A stretch of 64,000 bases of DNA from positions 184,276 through 248,275 of the forward strand of contig NW_020170431.1 in NCBI RefSeq assembly GCF_000524195.1. Direction: 5' to 3'. This stretch comes from Echinococcus granulosus. Taxonomy: Eukaryota > Platyhelminthes > Cestoda > Cyclophyllidea > Taeniidae. Of this stretch, positions 12,401 to 27,400 are shown piece by piece. Below the pieces are notes generated by a model that did not search any database, had not been told where the DNA came from, and saw only the letters and a program-made list of their open reading frames with translations. A program made the translations under genes and the position numbers. The first letter of the stretch is position 1, and every line of letters starts with the position of its first letter.

Positions 12401-15400
12401 GTTGACCCTGTCAAAAGAAGTAATGACAACCGGTGATTTGCTCAAAGTATCAAACGATTTAACCACATTCTTATCGCCCTCCGAACCTCGATGACATTGA
12501 CCTTCACGTTGATTGGCTTTCTTGGACAGTTGCCTTTTATGAAGCCTAATGTCTTACCAGTGTAAGTAGGCTCATAATTTGATCCACTTTGAGTGGTTCG
12601 ACTCAGCTATGGTGAAGTAGCGTAGTTATTCCTTCACTCTCTCTCAAGTTTTCAAAAGGCTATTTGTTTGATTAGTATGGGGGACTGTAAATCATCACTT
12701 GTGTTGTACCGCCAGTTTCTGACATCCGTTGTATATTACCAGAATCGCTGAGTGCTTTGGCTAACAGTCAAAAAGGCTGAACATGCTGAACGGAGGAAAC
12801 TTTGCTCAGAAAGTAAGTGTTTTTTTTGCTTAACACTGGCTCATTAAACCACTGGTCAGTCGTTTGCATAAAACGGTTGAAAGTTTGCGCCTTACATTGC
12901 TAGTCAACCGAGACCCGAGAAAGATTTTCGGTAGGGGATGAAACTGACATTTGTCCTAAACTTTAGCCCTACAATTTGTCCAAATTTACGACCCCAAGAC
13001 TTAAATGTATCAATTGTGTTTGATGAGGATCAAGTGGTGGTAGCTGTGGAGCAGACCAGGCACCCTTGCAGTTGATAGGCAGTAGGATTGTTTGTTAACT
13101 GGCGTGGGAGGAGAAATGGCCTTTGTACTGCATCATTTGTTAGATGAACGAACTTTTTATGGATTATTTCCAAATACCTTGCTTGCTACCTCAGATGGAC
13201 ACCTGTTTTGTGTGTTCGTGTGGTATTCACTTACTGAAACCCAAACAACCATGACTGAGGTCCGTCTACTCGACTTACTTCCACATGCACACACACACTC
13301 ACTGAGTCGGAAGAAAGTCCTCCTCGCGAAGGCCAGGCCAAGACCTCATCCCATTGCTAACCTGACCTGTAAGACGATTTGTACTTTAGGCCGGATTGGA
13401 AGGGGCTACCGCCTCACCCTCACCTTTTGTGTTCCCTGACCCCTTCCCGCCAGACAATCACGCGGACGATTGAGAAACAGAATTGTGGTAAAAATGAATG
13501 CTTCTATGGCTGGGTTTGGGTATTTCCTCTTATTTGGGAAGGAAGTCATTTGTCATTTGATGTGTACAAGTCAAATTGATTAATGTGTGGTTTAACTGTG
13601 GGTCCTTCTAATCAAGTCTGTCATAAGGAAGGTTATTAATGTATCGGAGTAGGGCGGGGGGGTTGTCAGCACACCATCCAGTTGATTAATACCACAATGT
13701 GCCTCTCAAATTAGCCTCGCTTCTTCTCCCTTAAATAATCCAAAATGTCGGCAGCATTTGCCATGGAGACGGTTCGTCCAAAGCGATTGGCGACCCAACG
13801 ATACTCACATTGTCCCACTTACTGTCAAGAATGAAGGAGGCAAAGGGAGAGACCGGGCTTCGGTGGTATACAAGATAACTGAAGCTGATCCTCCTCTCTC
13901 TCCCCTCTCTTTCTTAAATTTTCTAAGCCCCTGATACACTTACATGCACTTTCCCACTCTAAAGTGTTTGCCTTCTTCCTTCCTCCCTTTTTTGTGCTTT
14001 CGTCTGAGCGCAAACGTGTTTGCAGTGTCAAATTACTACGTCTTGTGGCTGATTTGCGGAACATGCTTATTTTGATTATGGCGATGGCTTAATGGCCTCC
14101 ATTAGAATGGTCGTTAAAACCTGCGGCTGTATAATGATTCACTCCGGCAATCTTGCCGTCTATTTTAAAAGACGTTTAAGGGGAAATGCATTCCTTTTTT
14201 TCCTCCTCCGTTTTGGAAATCTGTTATTACCCCTTTCAAATGAATTTTTGGAATTGAAAAAGAAGGCAAAATTAGCTTTTGAAACACTTAGGTGAACTTT
14301 GACCCAGAAGTGCTCTCATTGGTGCGGCACTGGTGGCGCCTAGCAGCTTGGATTTTGTTGTTACGAAATGGACAAATCAGACGGCACTCCTATATCCATT
14401 ATTGGAGGGAGTTCGTCTACAATCCTTCAACTAGTTTGTGGTGAGTTGGGCGTCCGCACTTTTCTTCCTTGACCTTAAGGCTTCCTTCCGGTCATCCCAT
14501 ACCTGATAGTAATCACGTGGTTTTAGTGAATTGCACTTTTTATTGCAAATGAGGAGAAATTGTTGTCTGCTCAGCAATTCCCCTCCTTTCGCCTTATGAT
14601 CTGTGCAATTAAAACAGCTTTGTGCATTATTTATGAACCCCAATTCTCCAACTTGACTTCCATTATGACCATAAAGTTGGAGAGTAAATTTAGAGACACT
14701 TGAAAGTCCCTCCCCATTGTATAGTTTTGTTGGAGATGATAAAATTCGCGTCTAAGCTTGTCATGTGACTGCTTTCATCCGTTGAGCCGGCTGTTGTTCC
14801 TGCAGTTTTGTCACAGGTTTTCTCCTCCCCAGGTGAGGGGTGGCGGCCTAACACCAAAGGGCAGGGAACAGCAGCTTGTCATTTGGTAGATAGTTTAAGC
14901 AAAAGGCCTTCCAGGGGTACAAATTCGTCTCCCAAGTTGATTTAAAAAGCTCAAAAATAACCTTACGGGAAGGCTTTCTTGTTGCAGTGTTGGAAAGGTT
15001 GCTTCGATGGACGAAGCTATTCTTTGCAGAGGTATGATTTGGGGCATTACTTTGAATTTCCCCCCTACCTAATCCTAACAACTAAACTTATTTATTTAGT
15101 CAATCCTGGAACCACCTCTAGCGGTGGCCAATCAGAGATCTCCTCCCCCCTTCCCCAAACACCTTCATCGGGGTCAACTGAGCCATGTCAGACATCCAGC
15201 GAAGCATTTGTTAGCGTCCGCTACCCTTTGCTTTTCATGACAGTTCCGGTAATATTAATGGTACGCCGTTTCCTGGCTAGTGGTTGCATGGGTCTGCGTG
15301 CAAGAATGAGTCATCATAGAGGGTTGGGGGGGAGTGAGGGGCGGGTGGAAGGTCACAGCTCCATTGGGGTCTAGGGTGACGTCGCCTTGGCACGCAATGT

Positions 15401-18400
15401 TGCGTGACAGATGCTGAAGGTAGAGGTAATTGCGACTGTGGTTAAGGTTTCTAGGACTGGAAGTAATTGGTCTGGGGTAGTGTGGTCACTTACCGGAAGA
15501 AAGATCAAATGGTCCTTCTCGCCTCTCCGCAAACCTCTCGCACATATTTTCCACGTCTACTCGTTTAGGCCATTGAAATGACGCTGGAGGCTTGATTTAG
15601 ATCTCAACTAAACGCCATACTTGGACTATCTATGTGCTTTTGCCCTTATAGTAGCACCTTGGCAACGTCTGGGGATGGTAGATTGAAGGTGACTCAACAT
15701 CGGGAAGGTGTAGCAGTCAGATGGTGCAAGATCTTTTAAATAGGGATTCGTTTCATGTGGCAAGTTGCTAAAGCCAACGTTGAAGACGATTAACCACGAG
15801 GCTACTCGATTTTAGACTGCAAAATCTTCGGTTCCGATTTGGAAGAAATAGTTGAATCAACCGAGGTGCCTATCCGGACATTTGATAGCATAGAGGGGGG
15901 TAAAAAGGAATTGATGAAAGGAACATTCACTGCCTGCTAATTCTGAGGCGATCGAGTGGAGTCTTTTAACATGATCGTTTCATCTAACTGCCTGAAGTAG
16001 ACCTTCTTTTTCTCCACTCCGATAGTTCCAAGCCGTCTGTGAACTATAGTTAACATAGCAGCCTCATTTTAAGATTAAAAACTTGAGTACGGTGCTTCGT
16101 GACCTCTTGTTTTATTTATTTACTATCTCTTGACGCCTCGTTACCTCTGTCAGGAAAGGGGACTGGTTGTCACAACCCATTAGCCTAGTAGTTGTAGACG
16201 CCAGTAGGCACACAACACTGAAAGGCCTGAAAGACGAAGTGAGTAGGGGGTCGGGTTAGTAAGGTGAAAAATAAAATTAAAAACGCTTCTATTCCAAATT
16301 CTTGATAATACTCTCTATGAAGTGCTCAAGAAATGGACCTGCAAAAGGGGACCTCAATGCAGTCCCATCTTGCATTTTTACTAACCCCAATAATAATTCA
16401 ATAAAACCGTAGAAATCTTTGCATACACCAGACTTAATTTAACACCGAAGGCGGACTTTAATTGTCAATTGCTCACTTGTCTCATGTGTAAATGAGCCTT
16501 GTCACGCGTCTCCATAATCGTTCAGGGTCGCTAAAAAAAAAAACATTGTTTCATTGGTGCTCGAAAAGTGGCTTGACAAACATCACCCTACTCCGAATTC
16601 CCAGGAAATAGACATATTTATGGATTATTTAAAAGCTGAAAAGAGAAGAACTCGAGGTACCTTGCCTCCTTTCTTGCATAATTTAGTATGCGCGACGACG
16701 AAACAGAGGGGAGAAAAAACAATGGGTGCTGCGCTCTTAACCACAAAGAGCGACTTCGTCCGTAATTATTTTTAAGAAATTACCTTTTAAAGTAACCCAT
16801 CAAAGTTGCCTTCTTTTAACCTTTTTTTATTGGGTATTTATAAATTAGAAAGCGATGTAATTGGTTCGCTTTCTTTCCCCCCCCCCCTCCTGTCCCCCTT
16901 CTAAAAATCGATAAAAGTAGTTCTCTTTTATTCCTTTCCCCCCTTCTCCTTTTTTTAAAACAAAGTTTATGGAAGTTTCCGCTGCATGATGTTGCGGATT
17001 AAGTTGCCATCTGCAGTTGCAAATTCCCCGCTTTTGTACAAATTTTAGAAATTATTTCTCCGCGCTGCTGCGGGAAATGTACACGTCAGGACTACCCTTG
17101 TACAAGTTTGTGTCTGTGTGTGTGTGGGTTTCAGTCAGGTTTACACAGTCCATGGGTCTATTGTCTATGTCAAACACTTGTTTAGTGAAACAGCGGTAAT
17201 TTTTTACACCCTCAGTGCAATGTCTGGACGGGCTTTTTAAGGCGGTTTCGCCGTGGACACAGCTCGGGAAGGAAATATTTGTTGCGTTGGAACGTTTAAT
17301 AAAATTAATGGCGTTTGTAGTAGGGAGTAATTTTAAGACTGTTGACTTGTCAATGTTTGAGCAAAAATAACAAAAAAATGTTGGTTATCATGACTATCGG
17401 AAAGGATCCCACTGCCATTTACTCCACTTTTCTTTTTTCAGACATATTTTTTTCCCACTTCTACTGCTACTAGTCGTTAAAAAATCACGGATGATGTAAC
17501 ATTTTATCAGAAAGCATAAAACAGTGCAAATCGGGTCGTTGAGAGGACTGCCATTTTAGATTGGGTAGGGTGACGGAGGATACCGATTCATTCTCATCCA
17601 CCGCATCTTCCAAATCGTTTGAAGTGGTGTTTTTTTTTGGATGAGGATGGTAGGAGAATTGAGCATAAGAGGATTAGATGAAAGTGAATGATTAGGTAGT
17701 AAAGTAAACCCTTGTAACGATTGCTTGGTCTTCTCTTCTGGCTCATTAATTCATCCTGTCCGATTCATCACTACAGCGATCGGCGTCATGGCCTGTGTGT
17801 ATGTCCTGCAAGCACCCAAAGAAAAAAACATCCAGTGGCGGTATTTGATCCGCTCCTGCTGCCACCACAAGCCTTGCTTTTTTTGAGGTGTTCGTGAACA
17901 GAAAGTCGTTAACACTGTTGGTAGTGACGTTCTTCTCACGGCACTTCTCACTCACAATGCATCACCTTTTGAATAAACTTTTTTCCCATGCATTTCAAGA
18001 ATATGCACTTCATGTTCTGCATATCTATTGCTTTTCTAGTTTTCAACTTTCTTTTCCAGCGAACTCATCATGCAACAGGACCACCACTACCTGTCTACTT
18101 TTCACCCAGTCTGACTGCGAGTCCCACGCCTCAGATGCGGAATAGGAATGCAACACCGAATGTGGGAACCCCCGTGGGTGGAGCGATACTGCCAGGGGCT
18201 AAGAAAACCTCGCCTCTACCCTCCACTCGGCTCCAGCATCAACGCCCTGAGGTCTTGTCTCCTATGTACCAGGTCAGAGCTGATCAAAAAGTATCGGAAA
18301 TGGCTCCGAACTAGTGTTTATTCACAACATTTCTTACTCTTTCTTTAAAATAACATTTTTTCTTACATCTGTTTCTCCCTGCTTTCTAAATTTATTTAGA

Positions 18401-21400
18401 ATAGTCAAAGCATTCGTCTTGTGAATTTCTCAGAAAAGTAGCCGAGAATTCTTATGCCTGAGGTTTTTTTTTTGGAGAAGGAAGGCAGAAGGAAGAAATT
18501 ATTTCCCGTCTAAACTTTATAACACCTTTTAGATGCCTACGAAATACGAAGATTTTGATTGGAAAATTGGGCCTAACTCCACAGATTTAAATGCATTAGA
18601 TGCCTGTGGAGATTTTGAAGATTGCGCACGTCTTTCGAAGTTTGTTTTCCTCCCCAAAACCGGAATTTTTGTCTACTTCTCATATGCATTTAAGCACGAT
18701 TTAAGCTCGTTGAAGAGTTCTGGAGTTTTTCGCTTTGAAATTGGAAGCCCCCCAGAATTTGTATTTTACAGCCGCTGCCACACTGAATCTCAACGTCTTC
18801 TACACTCTGCACGGAAATTTTGCCCCTAAATCCTGAAGGCGTTTTTTGAGGCGTTTTGTTTTTTTGTTCCGCCCAGACCGCGGCAAAATTGACTTTGAAT
18901 GGCGATCATGACGAAACGGCCGCGGGAGAAGTGGAGGAATAGTGGCGACTCCGTGACCTGACTTCTTGGGTTGGGGACGAAAATCGTTGCTAGTGAAGGA
19001 AAAGTGTACTTTTGTGGCACACAAAAAGTGTCAGTCATTCCACCATAAGTAGTTTAAGTTTCAAAGAACCGCCTCCCTCTTCTCAAGTTAATTCCTATTT
19101 GCCTTTTTCGGATCCTTGAAACTTCTCCTCACCTCCTCTCGTTGATTCATCGTCTATTTCACCTCTTTTTTCAATCAAATCCATGGCATAATGCAGGAGA
19201 CATTTTGAGCGATAGGGGCGTTATTTTACCGAGAATTGTGAAGGTTCACTTGTGCTTCCAATGCCGGGCTCATTAAAAGCAAGTTTCACTGTTTCCTTCC
19301 GCTTCTCCGAGGCGGTGCAACACCTAGGACCTATCGAAACTCAGATCCAGGAGCTAAATTTGGCCGCAACTTCAGTTACTTTTAATCACTTTCTTTGATC
19401 TTTTTGTGCATGGTATTCACCGCCTAACTTCGGGAAGTAGTTTCTATTCATTTGGGGGCAATTTTCCTTCCTATTCATTTTGCTGATCAAATGAAGCCTA
19501 CTTTGCGGTCGTGAAAGCTCTTGCCCTGGGGATGCTAGGTTTACTGCGGTGGAATGCGCGACTCCTTTCACGTCGCCGACTTTGTGTTCCATTTTCGGAG
19601 TAGAGTATCCGATTTACTTCCGTGGGGATCTCTGCTTCACGATATTTTGACAGTCAAACTTGTCGCTTTACGATCTGGAAGCCTAAAACCAAAAAATCTG
19701 TATTTTAAAAAGAAGTCTTTTGTCTAAGTAGAAGCGTTTTATTCCCAGATACATTATTTTTGTGGCCACATTAAAACGCCTCCATTCACCAAAAGCCCTT
19801 ACTCTGGTGCTTAAACCTCGCATTCATGGTTTTAGGTTGGAGTTTTGCTTTGCTATCGTACAAGACTTACACGAATTTTTTTGTTTTCCTCTTTTCTCCT
19901 CTTCTCAGCCTAATTGGGGCATCGTTTGTGTCGTCTTCCTCCTGCCTGCCTACATTGATCGCAGGGTCGGGGAAGATAACCAGTCAAAGGGAGGCAATAA
20001 ATCTTGTTGGCACTAATGTTCACTTAATTCCTCGTCATTGTATCCTCAAGCTCATTTGATGCACCCATTTTTACCCAAATTTTGATCCAACTCTCTCTGA
20101 GGCCAAGTTGGAGTAGAATGCATTTACAACTGATGGCGACCGTAGAACCTAACCTAAAAGCCTGCGTAGTATCGATAGGCTCTCGGTGGTCACTCCCCCA
20201 CGTCGGCTTCATAGACCACTTCCAACTTCCGGAATGTATGTCGTCGTTATCGACGAATTCACGGATGCATCCTCCTTATAGGGTGGGATGTGGAGATTTG
20301 CTGACTTTGCGCTCCATTGCTATTCATCAGAACATTTGTCTTCGTCCCACTTTTTCCCCATTTCCTCTGCTGCCCATTCATCAATCCAAAGTCCTTTCAG
20401 TTGGTGTTTGTGCGCGGAAGGTGTATCTTTGTGCAAACACTGTAGGCAGCTCCATGAAAGACGTCTACTTTGGTGTCACCTCGGTTCTTAATGGCTACGC
20501 TGCAAGATAGGGATTTGAGGTGACCTTCGAAAATCAACAGTGCCACTGATGACCCATTCATCATGGATCAACAGATCCAGTCGTTCACATCGGATGCATT
20601 TTCACCTTTCTTTTGGAGTGATTTGTTAATTGGTGGCACCAATTTAACGCCCAGGTCCTCCCTGAAGATTTGGTACGCTGTTCAACGTCAGGATGGTAAC
20701 AGAAGCCGCAAGAAGTGAAAGTACCGCGCCATTAAATCAACTATTTTAAACAATAGCGTATCACCACGGTAATAATTGGAGTGGAATATTAAAAATTTGC
20801 GTTTTAAACAAAAAAATCTCATTTTTTGAGTGGTTCTGATCCTAATAAATTACAGTCACCATGGGAAATCAGGCCGGGGTCATAGCGAAATTCCACTTTC
20901 ATCTTATCATCTAATCCACCACATTTCAAGCATTAGTGGTGTTCACTTCCTGCCCACGGGATTCTGTGGGTTTGTCCACTTTATTTTCTTTTTGGTTCAC
21001 TTAAATGGCGAAAAAAACCTTGTGATTTGGGCATGTGGATTGCTTCTAGAGCGACTCGAGACTACTTCCACTGTGTGTAGTGGAAGGACTTCCTCGCCTA
21101 GCTGTCAGTTGAACAAAAAACCTAAACTTCTTTTTTCCTCTATGCTTTTAGCTACCAGAATTTGTGAACTCCCCACCTCGAAATCTCGAGGTGTCGCCAA
21201 AGCAGAAGGCCAGGCTGAACGAACTGCGACGCGAGAAGGCGGCTTATGAACAACTGTGGCGGAAGAATAATCAACTGGGTAAGATTTGACCTGCAATTCA
21301 CCCTCATTACTGCCTGTCTCGTTTTACTCTCTCGTGAATTTTAATGAATAAATTTGTTATAAGTCGTAATTTTGTCACCTTAGACCGCTTTAAATGGCGT

Positions 21401-24400
21401 GATCGCTGTTGTAGATGTCATCGTTTTTGGTTTTCAAACACACCAACAAAAAAGGTTACATTTTACTTGTGGGTACTTTGACAGTAAACGATGCAGTAGT
21501 TTTCGCTTTAAATCCTCTCCTAGTTTAACTTGCATTGACCTATTTTGTGGATCTGAGAATCCACCGTAGCATTTACGAGTTCGGTTACAAATGGCGAATT
21601 GCTTCGGGTTGGAGTGGGTGAATGGTTGCAGGTATCTTTTGCAGGATTTTTTGTTTCAATAAATTAATGTAAGAGTTGTGGAGCTGTTTCTTTTAATCGG
21701 ATTGTTTTCTGGTTGAGAGTTTTTTAATTCACCTGCTTTAGTGGTACATTTCTTGACGCAAAATTAACACGTGCCAACGTAATCAAAACAAGTCAGAGCA
21801 CTGTGTGGGCCAGGTTTGTAATGCCTGGTTTATGATAACGCTGATAAATAATGAAACAAACGACAAGATTATCTGATAGAGGTATAGTTACGTGTATATT
21901 TCCATCTCCTCCATTCTGTGAGACAGTTGATGGTAATTAGAGGCTACTCTGCTTCCCACCCGTCAGAGATGCTAGCAAAGGGGACACGCGCGTAATTAGA
22001 GAGTAATCCCTCTTTCCACCTCCCTCCTCTTCCATTTCAAACTTTTCCAGCTTTCAGGTGACTTTAGCGGGTCATTTCTTTCCATTTTTTGTTAGTAGTT
22101 ATATCCGCGGTTGCTACTTTGCAAATTAAGTAGCATGCAGTTGATCAACCACTGGTGTTATGATAGTTGCATCCTTTTCGTCATTTTTCACAGATTGATG
22201 TAAAATAATCCGCCAATTATAGCTGCTTTTTGTCCTTCGTGGAGTGTTTTACCGAATTTTTATTCACAGTTCAGTAATGTATTCGCTTATTTAGTATAGA
22301 GACTATACTACTTATTTCCGTTCAGTCACACAATGAAGCAGATTATCGAGATGACTTAATTTCCGGTAAATAGGAAAGATTTGTGTGATTTGTTACCCAG
22401 GTAGGGCTTGTAAAGTTCATGCATTATAAAGCATAGACAGATGTGCAGAGGTTAGTCTTTACTGACTCTCCTACCAGCTGAAAGTGCCCCCCAGAAATGT
22501 TTTAAATAAAGAAGTTAAGCGATAAGTTACTCAAAAATATGTACATCTTGTGGAGAAACGCCCTTTATTCTTGACCACGAAGAATTGCTTGTAGCCATTG
22601 ATTAAAAGGGCTAGAGATTAAGATGTCAATGGTAGATTACGGTGAATGATGATGAAATACTTTACTAATACCCATATCAAATGGCAGGCGTGAGTCGTGG
22701 AAGCCACACTCAGTAAGCGGTGACGGGAAATGATATCGTAAGCTTTTAAGGCGGGCACTGCTGCATTCCCAGAAGACTGCGCTTCCCTTGGATGAGTGTG
22801 TGAGTGTGTGTAGCAGCCTTTCACTGGGCAACTTCTACTTGCTTAAGGCCAACTACTTCCAACACAGCTTGAAAATGGTAAAACAAGCTGAACAGTCGGT
22901 CTAAAGAAGGCTTCATTCTTTCGAGGTAACTTACCCTCGATAAGACCTTGCATCGCACTTTGGGATGGGAAAGAGATACTGTCCCATTCGCATCCCCATT
23001 ATTCCCCTTTTTAATCTTTCAAGTGCGTGGTACCCCTTTAGAGACAAAGAGTGGAACTCCCTGCAGGCGCTCATCTCATTGGGAAAGAATTATGTAGCAT
23101 GATTACTTTAACGAATCAAATTTTCGGTAATTATTTACTTTTTACTATAAATAAACCGCACGAACTTCTTTACTAATCTATTTTAATAAATTTTGAGGAT
23201 TTTTTGGCATTTGAGTATCTTTGAATAGAGAACTGGGTACATCTGTGGTAGCGGCTTGAGGCTGGTTCACAGCCGACTTCTAAAAGCCGCCTCCAATCCC
23301 ATCGACCACTACGCTGACCCGACCTGAGGTAAAACTTGTTCAATGCTTTTTTTACATCTCCAAGGGAAGACCTACGAATCCACTGATTGCTGTACGCCCT
23401 ATTTACGACCTGTATCCCAGAGAGACAAGCTGCTACATCTTTCTCTCTTGAACAGTTACATTTCACTTTTCCACTGTGCTGCAATTCAAATCCTGCCCAG
23501 TCATTTATCTGGGCTCTCCATTTCCTCTAGCTTATTTAATTCAGATCCTACCCTCCTATTTTCCATAGTAATGCAGAGTGTTAAAGTCGGCTGGTTCCTA
23601 AACTAGTTTTTATGCATGTCTACATATTCCATCATCCACATCCTCCACCTCGCTCGGTAAATAGCCGATCCAGTTAGACGTGAGTCTTTTTGCAAAATAC
23701 CAGTGGAAACGACTTTATTTTTCCGTCAGAAGGAAAAGATTTAAAGTAGATTACACTGCTTTGGCATCAATCTAAAGGTCAAATTCTACTTGAAGATGTT
23801 GGAGGTGTGTGGAGTTGTCCAGAGGCTAGAGACCAATCCTGAAACAACCGCCCAATTTCATTGTGATTGTGCTGTTTAGTGCCTCTTCCACCGGAAATGA
23901 CTTAGCAATTATTGTGGAAATAATTTAGACTTTCAGGTCAAATCACGTGAATGTTGGAAGATTTAAAAGTGCTAGGGCCTCCGATTGGTGTGATTGTACT
24001 GAAGGAGCACTTGAAAAGCCACTTTTGTAGTAGACTGACTTGTCTGGAGGCCTGAACAATCATTGAGCAGTCTGCTTCACGTCGTTATCTCTTTGGAGAG
24101 TTGGTCTGGTACTAAATATGCGTCAACTTTTTAAATGAGAATTGTTGCTACTGCAGAAGGGCTCGTCTCTTGTGTAACCTTACTACGGGTTGTATGTCGC
24201 GTGGGCGTCCTGGGTTAGCCTGACGTTCCACGATGCTTTGAAGGACTGTAAACTGAACTGAGTACCAAATTGTGGGTCGGGGAAGTACCACTGCCTTCTT
24301 CGAAGCCCTTGTATCACTCATTGTGCTGGGTTTGAACCCTTCAATGGGGGTCCGTACCCGCGAGTTCCAGCTTCACGCCCTCATTCATGCCCGTACTACC

Positions 24401-27400
24401 ATTGTCCCCCGCCTTCCTGTTTAACATTGTCCGGTCTGGAATGGTTCAGACTTGCAACCTAACATTCCTCTTTGTAACTGGTAAACCGAAAGTCCCGCAA
24501 GCACTTGAACGCCCTCTGTATGAGTAAAAAGTCTCATAAGTGGACGATTTAAACGATCCCTCAGACTGCCAATTGTCTACCTGTAAAATATCAAAGCGAT
24601 TTCGACTCTTTTCTCTACGAATTTTCTATAGCGATTATCAGAGCTCATTGTTCTCCTTTGGTAGGGGAGTAAACAGTTTCAAAGTCCCCGATTTTCTAAC
24701 TCTAAAGCAACATTTTACAGTCCTCCACGGATCTCTCTTTGTAGGAGTTCGATCTGTTCTGCTTTTTTCCCTTTTCGAAGCATCTGTTTAGTGTTTATGA
24801 GTCCCATGAAAACAGGGGATGCATCCAATCGGTGACTCCATTAGGCTGAGGTCGTCAAAACCCTGTGAGAACTTTTTTTCTTTTCGGTAAACTTGGCCAT
24901 CCAAATAACCGTGCATGAAAAGCGTGGCATTCTCACCGGACCTCCACCTACACCGAAATCCCGTTCTTCATGACGTACCTACTCCATATTCCCGAGGTGG
25001 AGTAGCCGAGCAATTTTGGGTGGTTCCCTGTTTTTGCTTTCTACTAGGAGTCAAATGACTGCTAAAAGCCTCCTGAGATATTGTATCTAAGACTTGTCAG
25101 CCTTTCGCGACAAGAAACATGCTTGCAGCAAATTGCGCTTTGCCTCTAGAAGTTAGAAAGGAAAAAGAAAAAACAACCTCTCCCCTAGCTACCTCCGCGT
25201 CTCTATCTCACTTTCACCTTCCAACTGTCTGGATGGGATTACCTGTCTACTGCCAAGGCTACGTGATAAGCACTTGGAAAGATATCAAGAATGCGACAGT
25301 ACAGGGGCGCACCAAAGGGAAACGAGAGATTCACGCATATAAAAAATTGCAGGCATTTTATGAGTCTCTACACCGAGTTATTACCGAAAACTGCGCGATT
25401 TTTTCTAATCACTTGATGCTATCTCTATTACTGCTTAAAACACAAACAGTCTCTATGTGTGTGAGACGATAAAGACTATCTATCACAGATTTATGCGATG
25501 GCATTGTGTCCTCTCAAGCCAGGTCATAAAATTACAATTTGCAGGCTGTAGAAATACGTAAGACATCTATCGAAATAGCTACGTGTTCACAGATGATTAA
25601 TACCATTGCTGGAATGCCTGAGTGGAAGGCAACAGGACAAGTGAGAGCGGAGCGGAGTAAGGTAGGCAAGTACGGCGAAGTAGTGTACCCACTAGGCTTG
25701 CTCCCTAGTCTGCACTAACCTCTCTACCAGCTTACTTACTAGCTAACTAACACCGACTGGTTAGTTCACTGCGATTATGCAAATTTGATGCACACACACG
25801 CACACAGTGGCCAATGACACGAGAGGGTGTGTGTATGTGTGCGAGTGAGTGTGTTTGTGTTCGATCCCGTGAGTTCGTTCACACGCGCCTACCAGTCTGA
25901 CTCTTCACCTGGTCTGGCACATTTACTGAGGTCTCTCGTCAAATCCGGTAGGCTCTTTGGTCTCTTTCTTGCTCCAACCTTTCAAACTACCTACTACAGC
26001 AAGTTTTTAGTCCTTTTTTTTTTTAATAAAATCGGAAGCTATAAATCTAGTCATTGTAATGACCCCTCTACGAGAGGGTAGAAAAAACCAAAGTGAAATT
26101 TCATATCCCTTCAACTTAAATATTCTGTCCAAGCACTAGTAATCGGACATTTGTTTCAGACACATGCATACATTTATTTTTGACAGTTTAATGGAATTTA
26201 TTGTAAAAGTAATTTGTCCCCCTCCTCCTTTGGTTACGCAACCACCACATACGTTTTACGACTACCCAATGAATTGCGGAGACACAGGCTTCCATCAAAA
26301 ATGGAAAAAAAAAGGCACTTTTTGTCGAGTCATTTGCCTTTGATAAACCAACGAGTGATGTGGTAAGCAAAAAGCGTATCAGTGAACCGTCAATATGTGA
26401 TGTGACAGACTTCCATTCGTGGAAGAGAGCTTGGCAACAGTTGAAGAAGCGGAGTTCTACCTCCACTTTCTTGTCCTACTGGATTGCGTATTTGTATATA
26501 ACTGGGAGACACAGTCATCAGTGATCTACACAACTTTTTTTTTTCTCGCTCCTCAGTCGGCTCTTACCTAGGAAGTCAAAAATGCATTTCTGTTTTACCT
26601 GTGCACATTTTCGACAGGAAAAAAGTGGATTTGCTTGATATTAACTGGAAAAAAGGGGTAGAGGAGTTTCTTTTCCCGGTGAATAAGGATGGAACAGTTC
26701 TTTCGACTGTTTAAGTAGTGCTTTGCGAGTCATGGCGCTGATTGATTTGTTTGCCGATTTCCAAGTGGAAGCGGCAAAACTGGTTATCAAAAATGTCTCA
26801 GGTCAAGATTGGGGTTGTCCAGCAGCCCCTCCCCCTCCCTCATTTGTTGGCTCAAGTCTCTTCCCACTTCATTAGGATATATGGAATCGCCTTAAAATGG
26901 ACTCTTTCCCGTCGTCCGAAATTTTATTTGGGGCATGGTAGGATTATTTCCGACAATTTTGAAGCCTGGTCATGTGAGGCTTGTTTGGTAGGCTTCTACA
27001 AACTTCCCTTCCTGCTTGATGTAGGGGACAAACGAGTCGCCTCACCATCAACCACGTCAAACATGATTAAAATTTGCTCCTTACGTGAGTAGATAAAGGA
27101 TCTTTCTTAATGTGGTCCACCTATCCACCTGTCTATCCATCGGCCTATCTCCCTGTCTATCTGTCTGGGTGATTCACCACCACCACCATCGACGCTTCTT
27201 TGAAACCAGATACCAAGAATGGACAGTGTATTCTGTTACCGCATTTCCGTCCTTCTCTAAATGCTCTACAGCCCAGTTCACCAGAATTCCGTTTCTGACT
27301 CAGTTTTAGAGGTGACTGCCAGACAGGCAAGTTTGAGTCTCATCCATCAGTTTTAGCCGCCAATTTATGAATGTGAGCTAGGGTGGGGTTCATGGTACAA

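Noticed and set aside
16554..16775. Open frame with WLDKHHPTPNS and KRRTR, faintly like a TALE homeobox helix
   Set aside because: No splice acceptor in frame before it, no helix-3 signature, and the similarity is a handful of residues.
18533..18829. 99-residue open frame after an AG in intron 3
   Set aside because: Composition (Phe-rich) differs from the neighbouring exons, there is no matching donor, and exons on either side already join in phase.
20540..20560. CTGATGA words (also near 55421) as possible hammerhead ribozyme cores
   Set aside because: No GAAA at the required distance and no flanking stems.
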